From Lentzea indica (GTDB taxonomy: Bacteria > Actinomycetota > Actinomycetes > Mycobacteriales > Pseudonocardiaceae): 37,415 bases of DNA. The translations under genes and the position numbers were made by a program. The stretch is from assembly GCF_012184385.1 (NCBI RefSeq), contig NZ_VSRL01000069.1, forward strand, positions 1 through 37,415. The letters are read 5' to 3'. The notes below the pieces were generated by a model. The model worked only from the letters and a program-made list of their open reading frames with translations. It did no database searches and was not told the DNA's origin. Positions 26,550 to 33,928 of this stretch are shown piece by piece (position 1 is the stretch's first letter; every line of letters starts with the position of its first letter).

Positions 26550-27061
26550 CGCACCCTCCTCAGGCAGAGCGTCATGTCCTCATAGGGAACACCGAGTTCC
26601 GCCTCTTCGGGGCAACTTTTCTCAGCGATGTCGACGACCTGCACGTTCACCCGCGGCGCCGCACAGTCGAACTTCGACACCACAGACCGTTGCAGGTCCT
26701 CCGTGTCCAGTTCGAAGCAGTCGCCCCGCTCGGCGTTCGGCAACAGGCACAGCGCCGCGTTGTGCCTGGTGTCGCGCAACACCTTGTATTCGCCGCGTGG
26801 GCACTCGGCCCTCGTCTCGTTGAGCACGGTCCCGACCTTCAGCGCGGCCCGTTCACCCTTGCAGTCGATGACGGTCAGGCCGAGGTCGTCCTCGCCGGGG
26901 CCGTTGAACCTGACGCAGCTGCCCTTCTCCGCCTTCGAGTAGTCGGTGAGGAACATCGATTCCGGTGCCGCCGGCGTGGGTTCGCCTGACGAGCTGAACG
27001 CCCACCACAAACCGAGGTAGGCCAACACGGCGAGTACGCACACCATCACGGTCTGTCTCAC
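26546..27061 (-). CDS. LppU/SCO3897-like membrane-anchored protein
   Basis: A protein of about 171 aa anchored by one N-terminal helix (VMVCVLAVLAYLGLWWAF), with an extracytoplasmic domain carrying paired cysteines: KGSCVRFNG, LTVIDCKGER, RAECPRGEYKV, ALCLLPNAERGDCF, SKFDCAAP, KSCPEEAE. This spacing matches the LppU/SCO3897 group of actinobacterial secreted proteins with several disulfides. Start chosen as GTG 27061 (RQTVMVCVL); GTG 27067 and ATG 27046 are possible. It heads a minus-strand operon coupled by TTGA overlaps and is divergent from a GNAT gene. Function unknown. Confidence 0.7.
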   Translation of the reverse strand: MRQTVMVCVLAVLAYLGLWWAFSSSGEPTPAAPESMFLTDYSKAEKGSCVRFNGPGEDDLGLTVIDCKGERAALKVGTVLNETRAECPRGEYKVLRDTRHNAALCLLPNAERGDCFELDTEDLQRSVVSKFDCAAPRVNVQVVDIAEKSCPEEAELGVPYEDMTLCLRRVR

Positions 27062-27131
27062 GACCACGCTGCGGATTATGGCGGCGGAAACTCGGTGGCG
27101 CGCGACGACGTACCGGGAGAAAGTGCGCGTC

Positions 27132-27611
27132 ATGCTGATCCGGCGGGAGACACCCGCAGACATCGACGCCATTCGCACCGTCACCAACCTCGCGTTCAAG
27201 GACGGGCCGGAGGCCGAGCTGATCGACTGGCTGCGCGAGGACGAGGGCTGGATCCCGGAGTACTCGCTGGTCGCGGACGGCGTGATCGGGCACGTCGTGT
27301 GCACGCGCGGGTACATCGGTGACGTGCCGGCGCTCGGGCTCGGGCCGATCAGCGTGCACCCGGACCACCAGCGGAGCGGCGTGGGCAAGGCGTTGGTGCA
27401 CAGCGTTCTCGGGGCGGCGGAGGCGCGTGGCGAGCGCGCGGTGATCCTGCTCGGCAGCCCGGCCTACTACTCGCGGTTCGGCTTCAGGCTGGCCGAGGAG
27501 TTCGGGATCACGCCGCCTGTTCCCGAGTGGCGGCCGCACTTCCAGGCGCGCCTGTTCGCCGAGGTCCCGGCTGGGCCGTTCCGGTACGCGGAGCCGTTCA
27601 ACCGGCTTTGA
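27132..27611 (+). CDS. GNAT family N-acetyltransferase (YhbS-like)
   Basis: A 159-aa GNAT enzyme of the YhbS-like type: start MLIRRETPADIDAIRTVTN, then motif A ISVHPDHQRSGVGKALVHSV and the C-terminal ILLGSPAYYSRFGFRLAEEF typical of this subgroup. ATG 27132 has GGGAGAAA about 9 bases upstream; ATG 27078 would extend into the divergent promoter region. Its 3' end overlaps the convergent lysozyme-like gene by 14 bases once that frame is repaired. Substrate unknown. Confidence 0.92.
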   Translation: MLIRRETPADIDAIRTVTNLAFKDGPEAELIDWLREDEGWIPEYSLVADGVIGHVVCTRGYIGDVPALGLGPISVHPDHQRSGVGKALVHSVLGAAEARGERAVILLGSPAYYSRFGFRLAEEFGITPPVPEWRPHFQARLFAEVPAGPFRYAEPFNRL

Positions 27612-28442
27612 GCACGTCGCCGTCGGCTTTGCGCGCGTAGACGGTGCCGTCCGGCAGCGCGGACACGGTGTCGATGAAACGACGGTCGCCCAACGGTTCC
27701 CAGCCCGCACCGAGGCGGTGCACACGGCCGCGAGCAGGCTGTACAGGCCGACCGTCCCATCAGGACGGACCATGGCCTCCGGGTCACCTGCCACACCGGA
27801 AGCCACCAGCCGCCACGCGCCGTCAGCCAGCACCTTCACCTCACCGCGAACCGTCCGCGCGTACACCAGACGCCCTGCCACCGACGGACGTCCGACGAAG
27901 TCACCGGACGTGCTCAGCTGCCCGTGACCGGCCAGGACATCGCCGTCCTCCACCACGTACGTGACGCCGTCGACGACCTCGGGCCCGCCCTGCCAAGCCT
28001 GGCGAAGCATGAACGAGGCCCGGTCCAGCGCCTGGTCGTAGCGCTCCGGACAGCACGACTGCTGCACCGCGTCGGCGAGCAAGCCCGACGTCAGGTCCGG
28101 CCGATCTACTTTCACCGCGTGCTCGAAGAACCGGCGCGCGGCATGGGACACGTCCATGATCTGCTCGGGCATGCCCCAGCCCATCGACGGCCGCTGCTGG
28201 AACACGCCCAGAGAATCCCGGTCGCCGCAGTCGAGGTTGTTCATGTGCGACTCGACCCAGCCGGGCGCGAACCCCGCGAGCATCACCTTGTCGCTGACCC
28301 GCAGCGAAAGACCGACGGCGTGCACGACCCGGATCACGTCCGGGTCGTGCACGCCGGGAACTCGGCAGCCCGCGTTCAACGGCAGCGCGTGCGCCGTACC
28401 GGCCGAGAAGAACAGCAGGAAGACCAGCGCGAGCCTGAGCAC
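27598..28442 (-). CDS. Secreted lysozyme/transglycosylase-like protein with beta-propeller-like tail (frameshift)
   Basis: An exported protein with signal peptide LRLALVFLLFFSAGTAHA (GTG 28442). Residues about 60-150 have the transglycosylase-like pattern of actinobacterial cell-wall proteins: ESHMNNLDCGDRDSLGVFQQ, RPSMGWGMPEQIMDVSHAAR. The Glu in GWVESHMNN may be the catalytic acid. The tail has repeats resembling a tectonin/PLL-type propeller (VSALPDGTVYARKADGDVL). The frame breaks near 27729, where one missing base hides the true end (AGRVHRLGAGWEPLGDRRF..., stop 27598); repaired length is 281 aa. It follows the GH9 gene by 38 bases, same strand. Confidence 0.75.
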
Positions 28443-28480
28443 AAGTCCGAATTGGACACCCGGGCTCGCGCCGGCGCCAC

Positions 28481-30335
28481 TCAGGAGTTGGCGATCAGCG
28501 AGAAGCCGAGCACGCCCGTCGCCGTGAAGTCGATGGCAGGCTCTGAGCTCGGCCACGACCTCAGGTCGTCGGCGAACACGGACTTCGCGGAGTCGAACTC
28601 CTTGGTGTACGGCTTGGTGCAGTCCACGGAACCCGGCGGCATCTCGCCGAGGTCACCGAACAGAGAGGCGTCGTTCGGACCGTTGATCACCGCGCCGACC
28701 AGCACCTTCGAGCCACCGTTCGGCGAGCCGGACAGGTTCGCCGCCTGGTGGTGCGGGCACTCCGGGAACTTCGAGCCGACACCGACGATCAGCGTGGTGC
28801 CCCAGGCGTTCGTGCCGAGGGCGAAGCCGCGCTGCTGCGTGCCGAACGTTTCGTACTTCTTGTCGCCGGTGAGCTTCCGGTACAGCGCGGCGGTCGTGAT
28901 GAAGCCGAACGTGCGCGAGCCGACGTCCCAGGTCTCGACGTTGGCCGCGGTGCGGAACGGCGAGTTCTTCGACGCGTCCGCACCCTGCTGCAGCTGGCGC
29001 TGGAGGTCGCCGACGATCTGCGCCTCGGTCACCTCGGCGCCCGGCACGCCCGCCTTCAGCAGCTTCGAGAGGTCGGCGTGGCCGAGCGCGGAGATGTTGT
29101 AGACGTTGAGCGTGTCGGGGTCGGCCGTCGCCAGGAACTCCTTGGCCCAGTGCGTCGCGGCCGCGCGCGAACTGGCCGTAGCGCTTGTCGTTCAACGCCT
29201 TCGCGGCCAGAGCGAGCTGGGTGGCGCCGAACTCCATGTCGTCGGTCCACGACGACTCGGGGTAGTAAGCGTGCGGGAACGCCGTCACGAGCTCGCCGGG
29301 CTCGGAGGTCTTGGCCAGCGCGAACAGCTTGGCCGCCTTCTCCAGGTACGCGCACGCGAGACGCGGGTTCCTGTGAGCCTCGATCTGCGCGGCCAGCGCG
29401 AACGAACCCGCCACGCGGCCGACCAGGTTCGGGCTGATCTTCTCGCCGGCCTTGTTCGCGCGGAACACCGGGCGGTACTTGATGAAGTACTCGCTGTCGC
29501 CCGGCTTCACGTCGAGCTTGTCGTCGGCCTCCGGCAGGCGCCACACGTCGTGGTCGCCGACGAAGCCGAACTCCTCGGAGCCGGTGCCGATGCCGACCTG
29601 GGCGTAGAGGGTGCCGGTCTTCTCGTCCCACGCCTTGTCGAGCCACTTGAGGCCGAACTTGGCCTCCTCGTACAGCGCGTCGTTGTGCTTGTTGCGCAAC
29701 GCCAGCAGCATCGACGCGGTCGAGTACGACGACGCGTGGGTGAACTTCACGAAGTCGCCCGCGTCGAACCAGCCGCCCTCGAGGTCGACCTTGGTGCCGG
29801 TGGGCTTCAACGGCGCCGCGATCTCGTCGCCGCCCTCGCCCTTGAACACGGGCTCCTCGTAGACCATCGCGTCGCGGTCGGTGAGGTGTGCGGGCTTGCG
29901 GTTCAGCCGGCCGGGAACGACGTTGGCGCCGTCGCGCTGCGCCTGGAAGAACTCGACGGTGTTGTTGGCGATCGGCTGGAAGAGCCTGTTCAGCGAGTCG
30001 ACCTTGAACGTCGGCGAGGTCGCCGAGCCGACCTTGATCCGGTACGTCCCCGGCGTGCTGACCCTGGAGAAGTCGATCGGGTGCACGGAGGGGAACTTCG
30101 TGCTCCACGAACCCGTCGAGGCCCCGGTCCTGCCGGTCAGCACGGTCCGGCCGCGGCTGTCGACAACGCTGAACTTGGTGTTCGCGGCACCACCGAGCAC
30201 GTAGGCGTGCTTCGCCTCGGTGGTGCCGAAACCGATCTGATCCAGCCTGATGTACCCGGTGGGGGCCGCCTGAGCAGGCGCCGCGACCACACCTGTGAGC
30301 ACTGCGGCAACGAGAGCCGCACGTCTGATGCGCAT
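28481..30335 (-). CDS. Secreted GH9 family glycoside hydrolase (cellulase), frame-shifted
   Basis: An exported endoglucanase-type enzyme: signal peptide (RRAALVAAVLTGVVAAPAQA), an N-terminal Ig-like CelD_N domain (about 30-110, YIRLDQIGFGTTEAKHAYVL), then a GH9 (alpha/alpha)6 barrel with the base motif GGWFDAGDFVKFTH and late acid Glu in SSEPAIDFTATG. The frame breaks near 29168. FGATQLALAAKALNDKRYG is in one frame and AATHWAKEFLATADPDTLN in the next; one base removed or two added gives about 617 aa. It hydrolyses beta-1,4-glucan outside the cell. A 17-bp near-palindrome lies 40-56 bases upstream of its start. The lysozyme-like gene follows on the same strand. Confidence 0.92.
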
Positions 30336-30374
30336 GAGGGGAACTCCCGATCCAGGCCCGGCGGTAGCCTACGG

Positions 30375-30391
30375 TTAAGAAAGTTTCCTAA
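30375..30391. promoter_or_regulatory. Near-palindromic operator candidate upstream of the GH9 gene
   Basis: TTAAGAAAGTTTCCTAA is a 17-bp imperfect palindrome (TTA-x-GAAA-x-TTTC-x-TAA), very AT-rich compared with its surroundings. It lies about 40 bases upstream of the cellulase start codon, where a repressor could cover the promoter. I recall similar GGAAA-TTTCC boxes in front of secreted polysaccharide-degrading genes of actinomycetes, but the cognate regulator is not given by the sequence. Confidence 0.55.
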
Positions 30392-30425
30392 TAGTTCGCA
30401 GCAGACTAGCCGCCCAAACCGGACA

Positions 30426-31427
30426 TCACCAGCCCTCGGGCGGTTCCAAAAAGGCAGAGGAGAGATCACGGGTCAGCGACAGCGAGCGCTTGACCCAACC
30501 GGACGTCGCACCCGCCAGACCGCACGTCGGAGTGGCCAACGCCTGCTCGGCGAGAATCGACCGCGGGAAGCCGAGACGGTCGACCAGCGTGAACGCCCTC
30601 TGCCCGACTTCCTTCAACGTCACCGGCGTCCCGGGATCGATGCTCGGCACCAGACCCAGCGCCAGCGTCGTGCCCGCCTGCCACGTCTCGCCGATCTCGT
30701 CGAGCGCCTCCGCCCCCTTGATCAGCGTCGCGTCGAACGCGATCGCCGCCGCACCGGCCTCCCTGAGCAGCGTCAACGGAGGATGCGGAGCACAGCAGTG
30801 GACGATCACCTCGTGGTCCTTCAAGGCCTCGATCACGGTGGCCAGCACCCCGCGAGCGTCCTGTTCGGGCACGGCGGGCACGGTGCCGAGCTTCGAGGGC
30901 GTCGGCAGCAGGCCCTGCAGCACGGCGGGCAGGCCCGGTTCGTCGAGCTGCACCACGACCTTCGCCTTGGTGCGCCTGGCAACCTCGGCCGCGTGCTGCT
31001 TGAGACCCTCGGCGAGCGATTCGGAGAACTCCTTCACCGCGCCGCGGTCCGTGAGCACCCGATGGCCGCGCATCAGCTCGATGTTCGACATCAACGTCCA
31101 CGGCCCGGCCGCCTGCACCTTGACCGTTGAAGGCTGCGCACCCGCGCGTTCCAACGCCTCGTCGAACGCGTCCAGGTCACCGCGCAGCAGATCGACAGCC
31201 CGCCGGTGATCGCGGCCGGGGCGCGGGGTGACGCGGTAGCCGGACGTGACGACCTCGATCGCGAGGTCGACGAGCAGGCCGGCGGTGCGGCCGATCATGT
31301 CCGCGCCGACTCCCCGGCCAGGCAGCTCCGGCACGTGCGGCAGCTCAGGCAGCTCTCCGACGACGACGCGCGCCGCCTCGTCGATGTCGGTTCCGGGCAG
31401 CGATCCGATTCCAGTGGCTCCACGCAC
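30426..31427 (-). CDS. MetE-like cobalamin-independent methionine synthase family protein
   Basis: A protein of about 333 aa related to the C-terminal catalytic half of MetE. ATGIGSLPGTDIDEAARVV is the opening. The zinc ligands HCC (EVIVHCCAPHPP) and a late Cys (LATPTCGLAGA) are in place, with substrate-type stretches QAAGPWTLMSNIELMRG and VVQLDEPGLPAVLQ. It lacks the N-terminal MetE half and is best called a MetE-like methyltransferase, equivalent in position to Rv3015c beside ligA in M. tuberculosis. The start is probably GTG 31427 (RGATGIGSLPG); an ATG at 31475 would put a DasR-type operator inside its codons. Methyl donor and acceptor are unproven. Confidence 0.85.
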   Translation of the reverse strand: MRGATGIGSLPGTDIDEAARVVVGELPELPHVPELPGRGVGADMIGRTAGLLVDLAIEVVTSGYRVTPRPGRDHRRAVDLLRGDLDAFDEALERAGAQPSTVKVQAAGPWTLMSNIELMRGHRVLTDRGAVKEFSESLAEGLKQHAAEVARRTKAKVVVQLDEPGLPAVLQGLLPTPSKLGTVPAVPEQDARGVLATVIEALKDHEVIVHCCAPHPPLTLLREAGAAAIAFDATLIKGAEALDEIGETWQAGTTLALGLVPSIDPGTPVTLKEVGQRAFTLVDRLGFPRSILAEQALATPTCGLAGATSGWVKRSLSLTRDLSSAFLEPPEGW

Positions 31428-31462
31428 CCGCCGAATTGTTCCACTGTCCGCCGGACAGAAGA

Positions 31463-31472
31463 GGTCTAGACC
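31463..31472. promoter_or_regulatory. DasR-type operator (dre), upstream copy
   Basis: GGTCTAGACC is a perfect 10-bp palindrome, identical to the core of the DasR responsive element (consensus ACTGGTCTAGACCAGT) known from Streptomyces chitin and GlcNAc genes. It sits 150 bases before the chitinase start, just upstream of the -35 box. Confidence 0.7.
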
Positions 31473-31474
31473 CA

Positions 31475-31503
31475 TTGACGCTGTGGTCTAGGCCACTTAC
31501 CGT
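31475..31503 (+). promoter_or_regulatory. Predicted sigma-70-type promoter of the chitinase gene
   Basis: TTGACG (31475-31480), a 17-base spacer, then TACCGT (31498-31503). The spacer contains a dre palindrome. Transcription would start near 31510, giving a leader of about 100 bases before the chitinase ATG. Confidence 0.7.
31483..31496. promoter_or_regulatory. DasR-type operator (dre) within the chitinase promoter spacer
   Basis: GTGGTCTAGGCCAC is a 14-bp near-perfect palindrome matching the DasR consensus core (TGGTCTAGACCA) with one change. It lies wholly between the -35 and -10 boxes, so a bound GntR-family repressor would block RNA polymerase. The centre-to-centre distance to the upstream copy is 22 bases, about two helical turns. 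Confidence 0.75.
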
Positions 31504-31542
31504 GATTGAGCAGGTGCTGAGCGTGTGAGCACCTCCCTGCAC

Positions 31543-31582
31543 GTGGTGTGGGAACGCGACGCGCCCCGCGTTCCCACACCAC
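31543..31582 (+). promoter_or_regulatory. Very strong hairpin in the chitinase leader
   Basis: Arms GTGGTGTGGGAACGCG (31543-31558) and CGCGTTCCCACACCAC (31567-31582) are perfect 16-base complements with an 8-base loop. It ends 30 bases before the chitinase ATG and follows a smaller perfect hairpin (AGGTGCT/AGCACCT, 31512-31534). It could act as an attenuator, an mRNA stabiliser, or a structure that shields the gene from upstream transcription. Confidence 0.8.
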
Positions 31583-31612
31583 CCCTTCCACCCCTGCCGG
31601 AAGGACCACCCG

Positions 31613-32929
31613 ATGGCTCGTTTCGCCCTTTTCGCCGCCGGGGCCGCCACCGCACTGGTGGCCGCACTCGTCGCCATCGCGCCCGCTTCCGCCGCCGGTG
31701 AATCGGCCACGTTCAGCCAGGACTCGACCTGGGGCTCCGGCTACCAGGGCAAGTACACGATCACCGCGGGCACGACCGCGCTGACCGGATGGAAGCTCGA
31801 GTTCGACCTCGCCGGCGCGTCCGTCGGCTCCTACTGGGACGCCACGCTGACCAGCAGCGGCAACCACCACACGTTCACCAACCGCGAGTACAACGGCAAC
31901 GTCTCCGCAGGCGCCTCGACCAGCTTCGGCTTCCTGGTGAGCGGCTCCGCGGTGCCGGCGAACTGCAAGCTCAACGGCGTTCCGTGTGGCGGTGGCACTC
32001 CTCCGACGTCGACCACGACTCCCACCACCACAACGACTTCCGATGTGCCACCAACGCCGGGTAGCGCGCGCGTCGCGCCGTACATCGACATCACGATGCC
32101 CTCGCCGTCGTTGGTCGACGTGGCCAACGCGACCGGCCAGAAGGTCTTCACCCTGGCGTTCGCGCTCGGCTCCTCGAGCGGCTGCTCCCCCGCGTGGGGC
32201 GGCACGGTCCCGTTGAACGACAGCCGGATCGTCAACGACGTCAACGCGTTGAAGGCGCGCGGCGGCAGCGTGATCGTCGCGACCGGCGGCGCGATGGGCC
32301 CGTACCTGGAGCACGTCTGCTCAAGCGCGGACGCCCTGTACAACGCCTACGTAGCGGTGCTGGACGCCGTCGGCAGCAACAGCATCGACGTGGACGTCGA
32401 GGCGACGATCCCGCAGGCGATCGTGAACACGGCGTTGAAACGGCTGCAGGACACCCGCGGCACCACGGTCAGCTACACGATGCGCATCCAGGGCCAGGAC
32501 TACGGCATGGACCCGTACTCCGTGCAGGTACTGCAGGACGCGGCAGCCAAGGGCGTCAACGTCCTGGTGAACCCGATGCTGATGAACTTCGGCTACACGG
32601 GCAACTGGGGCGACGCGATGGTCGCCGCCTCCAACGCCACCCTCGGGCAGATGCGCGCGATCTGGCCGGGCAAGTCCGATGCGCAACTGAAAGCGTCGCT
32701 CGGCCTCACACCGATGATCGGACGCAACGACACCGGCATGACGACGACCCAGGCCGACGCGCGCAAGGTCCTCGATTACGCACGGGCCAACCACGTCGGG
32801 CGGATCGCGTTCTGGTCGGCGGGCCGCGACAACGGTTCGTGCCCCGGCGGCGGAGTTTCGCCCACGTGCAGTGGAATCTCACAGTCCAACTGGGAGTTCA
32901 CGAACATGTTCAAGGTCTACACGGGCTGA
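31613..32929 (+). CDS. Secreted chitinase: carbohydrate-binding module plus GH18 domain
   Basis: A 438-aa exported protein: signal peptide (about 1-28, ending APASAA), a CBM2-like module (29-120; WGSGYQGKYTI, LTGWKLEFDL, two Cys in ANCKLNGVPCGG), a Thr/Pro linker (about 123-145) and a GH18 catalytic domain (about 148-438). The GH18 signature reads NSIDVDVEA: Asp, Asp and the catalytic Glu of DxxDxDxE are kept, with Asn at the first position. It would hydrolyse chitin outside the cell to chito-oligosaccharides. The ribosome site GGAAGGA is 8 bases from ATG 31613. Two DasR-type operators and a strong leader hairpin precede it, which fits GlcNAc-responsive control. Confidence 0.93.
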   Translation: MARFALFAAGAATALVAALVAIAPASAAGESATFSQDSTWGSGYQGKYTITAGTTALTGWKLEFDLAGASVGSYWDATLTSSGNHHTFTNREYNGNVSAGASTSFGFLVSGSAVPANCKLNGVPCGGGTPPTSTTTPTTTTTSDVPPTPGSARVAPYIDITMPSPSLVDVANATGQKVFTLAFALGSSSGCSPAWGGTVPLNDSRIVNDVNALKARGGSVIVATGGAMGPYLEHVCSSADALYNAYVAVLDAVGSNSIDVDVEATIPQAIVNTALKRLQDTRGTTVSYTMRIQGQDYGMDPYSVQVLQDAAAKGVNVLVNPMLMNFGYTGNWGDAMVAASNATLGQMRAIWPGKSDAQLKASLGLTPMIGRNDTGMTTTQADARKVLDYARANHVGRIAFWSAGRDNGSCPGGGVSPTCSGISQSNWEFTNMFKVYTG

Positions 32930-32943
32930 TCGGCCCCTGCCGG

Positions 32944-32987
32944 GCAAAGGCCGACGCGGGATCTTCCGTCCCCGCGGCGGCCTTTGC
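32944..32987. terminator. Terminator hairpin shared by chitinase and the Cys-rich peptide gene
   Basis: GCAAAGGCCG/CGGCCTTTGC and inner CGCGGG/CCCGCG arms form a long stem with a 10-base loop. It lies 14 bases after the chitinase stop on plus and 18 bases beyond the Cys-rich peptide stop on minus, so it can end both convergent transcripts. Confidence 0.85.
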
Positions 32988-33005
32988 TCGTTTCGCCCGA
33001 GGCCT

Positions 33006-33071
33006 CTAACAGCTGCTGCAGCACCCGCAGCCCGGACCCGTGCACGAGCCGCAGCAAGAGCATCCAGCCAT
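33006..33071 (-). CDS. 21-aa peptide with eight cysteines (candidate metallothionein-like peptide)
   Basis: A tiny gene: ATG 33071, stop TAG 33006-33008, 21 residues, MAGCSCCGSCTGPGCGCC followed by SSC. Eight of 21 residues are Cys, at 4, 6, 7, 10, 15, 17, 18 and 21. They form two similar clusters (C-S-C-C-G-S-C and C-G-C-C-S-S-C) around a Gly-Pro turn. A near-perfect ribosome site, GGAGGTGG, lies 5 bases before the ATG, and the gene ends just ahead of a strong terminator; both argue for real translation. CxC and CC patterns are those of metallothioneins, suggesting Cu(I), Zn or Cd binding; a disulfide-rich secreted peptide is less likely because no signal is present. A possible -10 box (TATGGT) lies at 33109-33114. 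I know of no named family for it. Confidence 0.7.
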   Translation of the reverse strand: MAGCSCCGSCTGPGCGCCSSC

Positions 33072-33132
33072 GGTGACCACCTCCGATGATGAGCGATCAA
33101 GCAGCGGAACCATAAGCGGACGCGCATGCGTC

Positions 33133-33160
33133 GTGACACCGCTGCCAGAGTGATTACGCT
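33133..33160 (+). promoter_or_regulatory. Possible leaderless promoter of the PaaI-type thioesterase gene
   Basis: GTGACA (33133-33138), a 16-base spacer and TACGCT (33155-33160), which ends 6 bases before ATG 33167. No ribosome site is visible, so transcription starting at the ATG is plausible, as is frequent in actinobacteria. Confidence 0.45.
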
Positions 33161-33166
33161 CCACGA

Positions 33167-33553
33167 ATGAATGGTCCTGCCGAAATGCTCGCCGCTGACA
33201 AGGCCTCCAACGCCCTGGGCATCGAGCCCGTCGAACTGCGCGACGGGTACGCGTTGCTGCGCATGACGGTCACCGAGCTGATGATCAACGGTCACGGCAT
33301 CGCGCACGGTGGCTACGTCTTCCTCCTGGCGGACACGGCGTTCGCCTGCGCCTGCAACAGGGCCGGGTCCGTCACCGTCGCCGCCACGGCTGAGATCGAC
33401 TTCATCAAGCCCGCGCACGAGGGCGACGAGCTGGTGGCGGAGGCGGTGGAACGGACCCGGTTCGGCCGCAGCGGGATCTACGACATCACGGTCAGGCGAG
33501 GGACTGAGATCGTGGCCGAGTTCCGCGGTCGTTCGCGGACGCTGCGCTCCTGA
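33167..33553 (+). CDS. PaaI-type hotdog-fold thioesterase
   Basis: A 128-aa hotdog thioesterase of the PaaI group, which hydrolyses acyl-CoA thioesters such as phenylacetyl-CoA derivatives. The active-site motif GHGIAHGGYVFLLADTAFA (HGG and the LAD helix) and the strand AATAEIDFIKPAHEGDEL are diagnostic. No other phenylacetate genes are in the window, so it may be a general house-cleaning enzyme. Its last 62 bases overlap the convergent membrane-protein gene. Confidence 0.92.
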   Translation: MNGPAEMLAADKASNALGIEPVELRDGYALLRMTVTELMINGHGIAHGGYVFLLADTAFACACNRAGSVTVAATAEIDFIKPAHEGDELVAEAVERTRFGRSGIYDITVRRGTEIVAEFRGRSRTLRS

Positions 33554-33890
33554 GGCCGATGAACTGCAGCACCGCGAAGCCGATCACGGCAAGCGCCTGT
33601 GCGAGGACCATCGCGACGCCGGCGTCGGTGAGCGGGAACCACTTCAGCTCGGCCGTGAGAATGCTGTCCACTCCCCACACCAGGTTGCCGATGATGATCA
33701 GCAGCACGATCCGGCGATCCGGAACGGCGCGCGTGCCCAGGGTGAAGACGAACAGGCCGTAAACCACGCAGAAAAGGCCGAGCCCGATCTGCCAGCCCGT
33801 CGGCATGCCGACTTCCGGGCGGATCAGCAGGGTCAGCAGACCCAGCGCGAACGAAGCGACACCGTCGAGTTTCAAGGCGAATTTCAACAT
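33492..33890 (-). CDS. Four-helix integral membrane protein
   Basis: A 132-aa protein with four hydrophobic segments (about 10-25, 35-55, 63-82, 92-112). It starts MLKFALKLDGVASFALGLLT and has a polar tail. No family recognised with confidence; the topology resembles small DUF-type membrane proteins common in actinobacteria. Its 3' end overlaps the convergent PaaI gene by 62 bases, which is unusually long and could mean that another small indel hides an earlier stop. Function unknown. Confidence 0.7.
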   Translation of the reverse strand: MLKFALKLDGVASFALGLLTLLIRPEVGMPTGWQIGLGLFCVVYGLFVFTLGTRAVPDRRIVLLIIIGNLVWGVDSILTAELKWFPLTDAGVAMVLAQALAVIGFAVLQFIGLRSAASANDRGTRPRSQSLA

Positions 33891-33928
33891 GGCCTGACGA
33901 TCGCCCGCTCAGCGCTGCCAGAACCACG

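Noticed and set aside
29106..31130. A 674-codon open frame on plus across the GH9 and MetE-like genes
   Set aside because: It is antisense to two recognisable enzymes and shows no motif of its own.
31428..31475. ATG 31475 as the start of the MetE-like protein
   Set aside because: It has no ribosome site, adds 16 residues that do not look family-like, and would place a DasR-type operator inside its codons; GTG 31427 fits the family better, though it is not proven.
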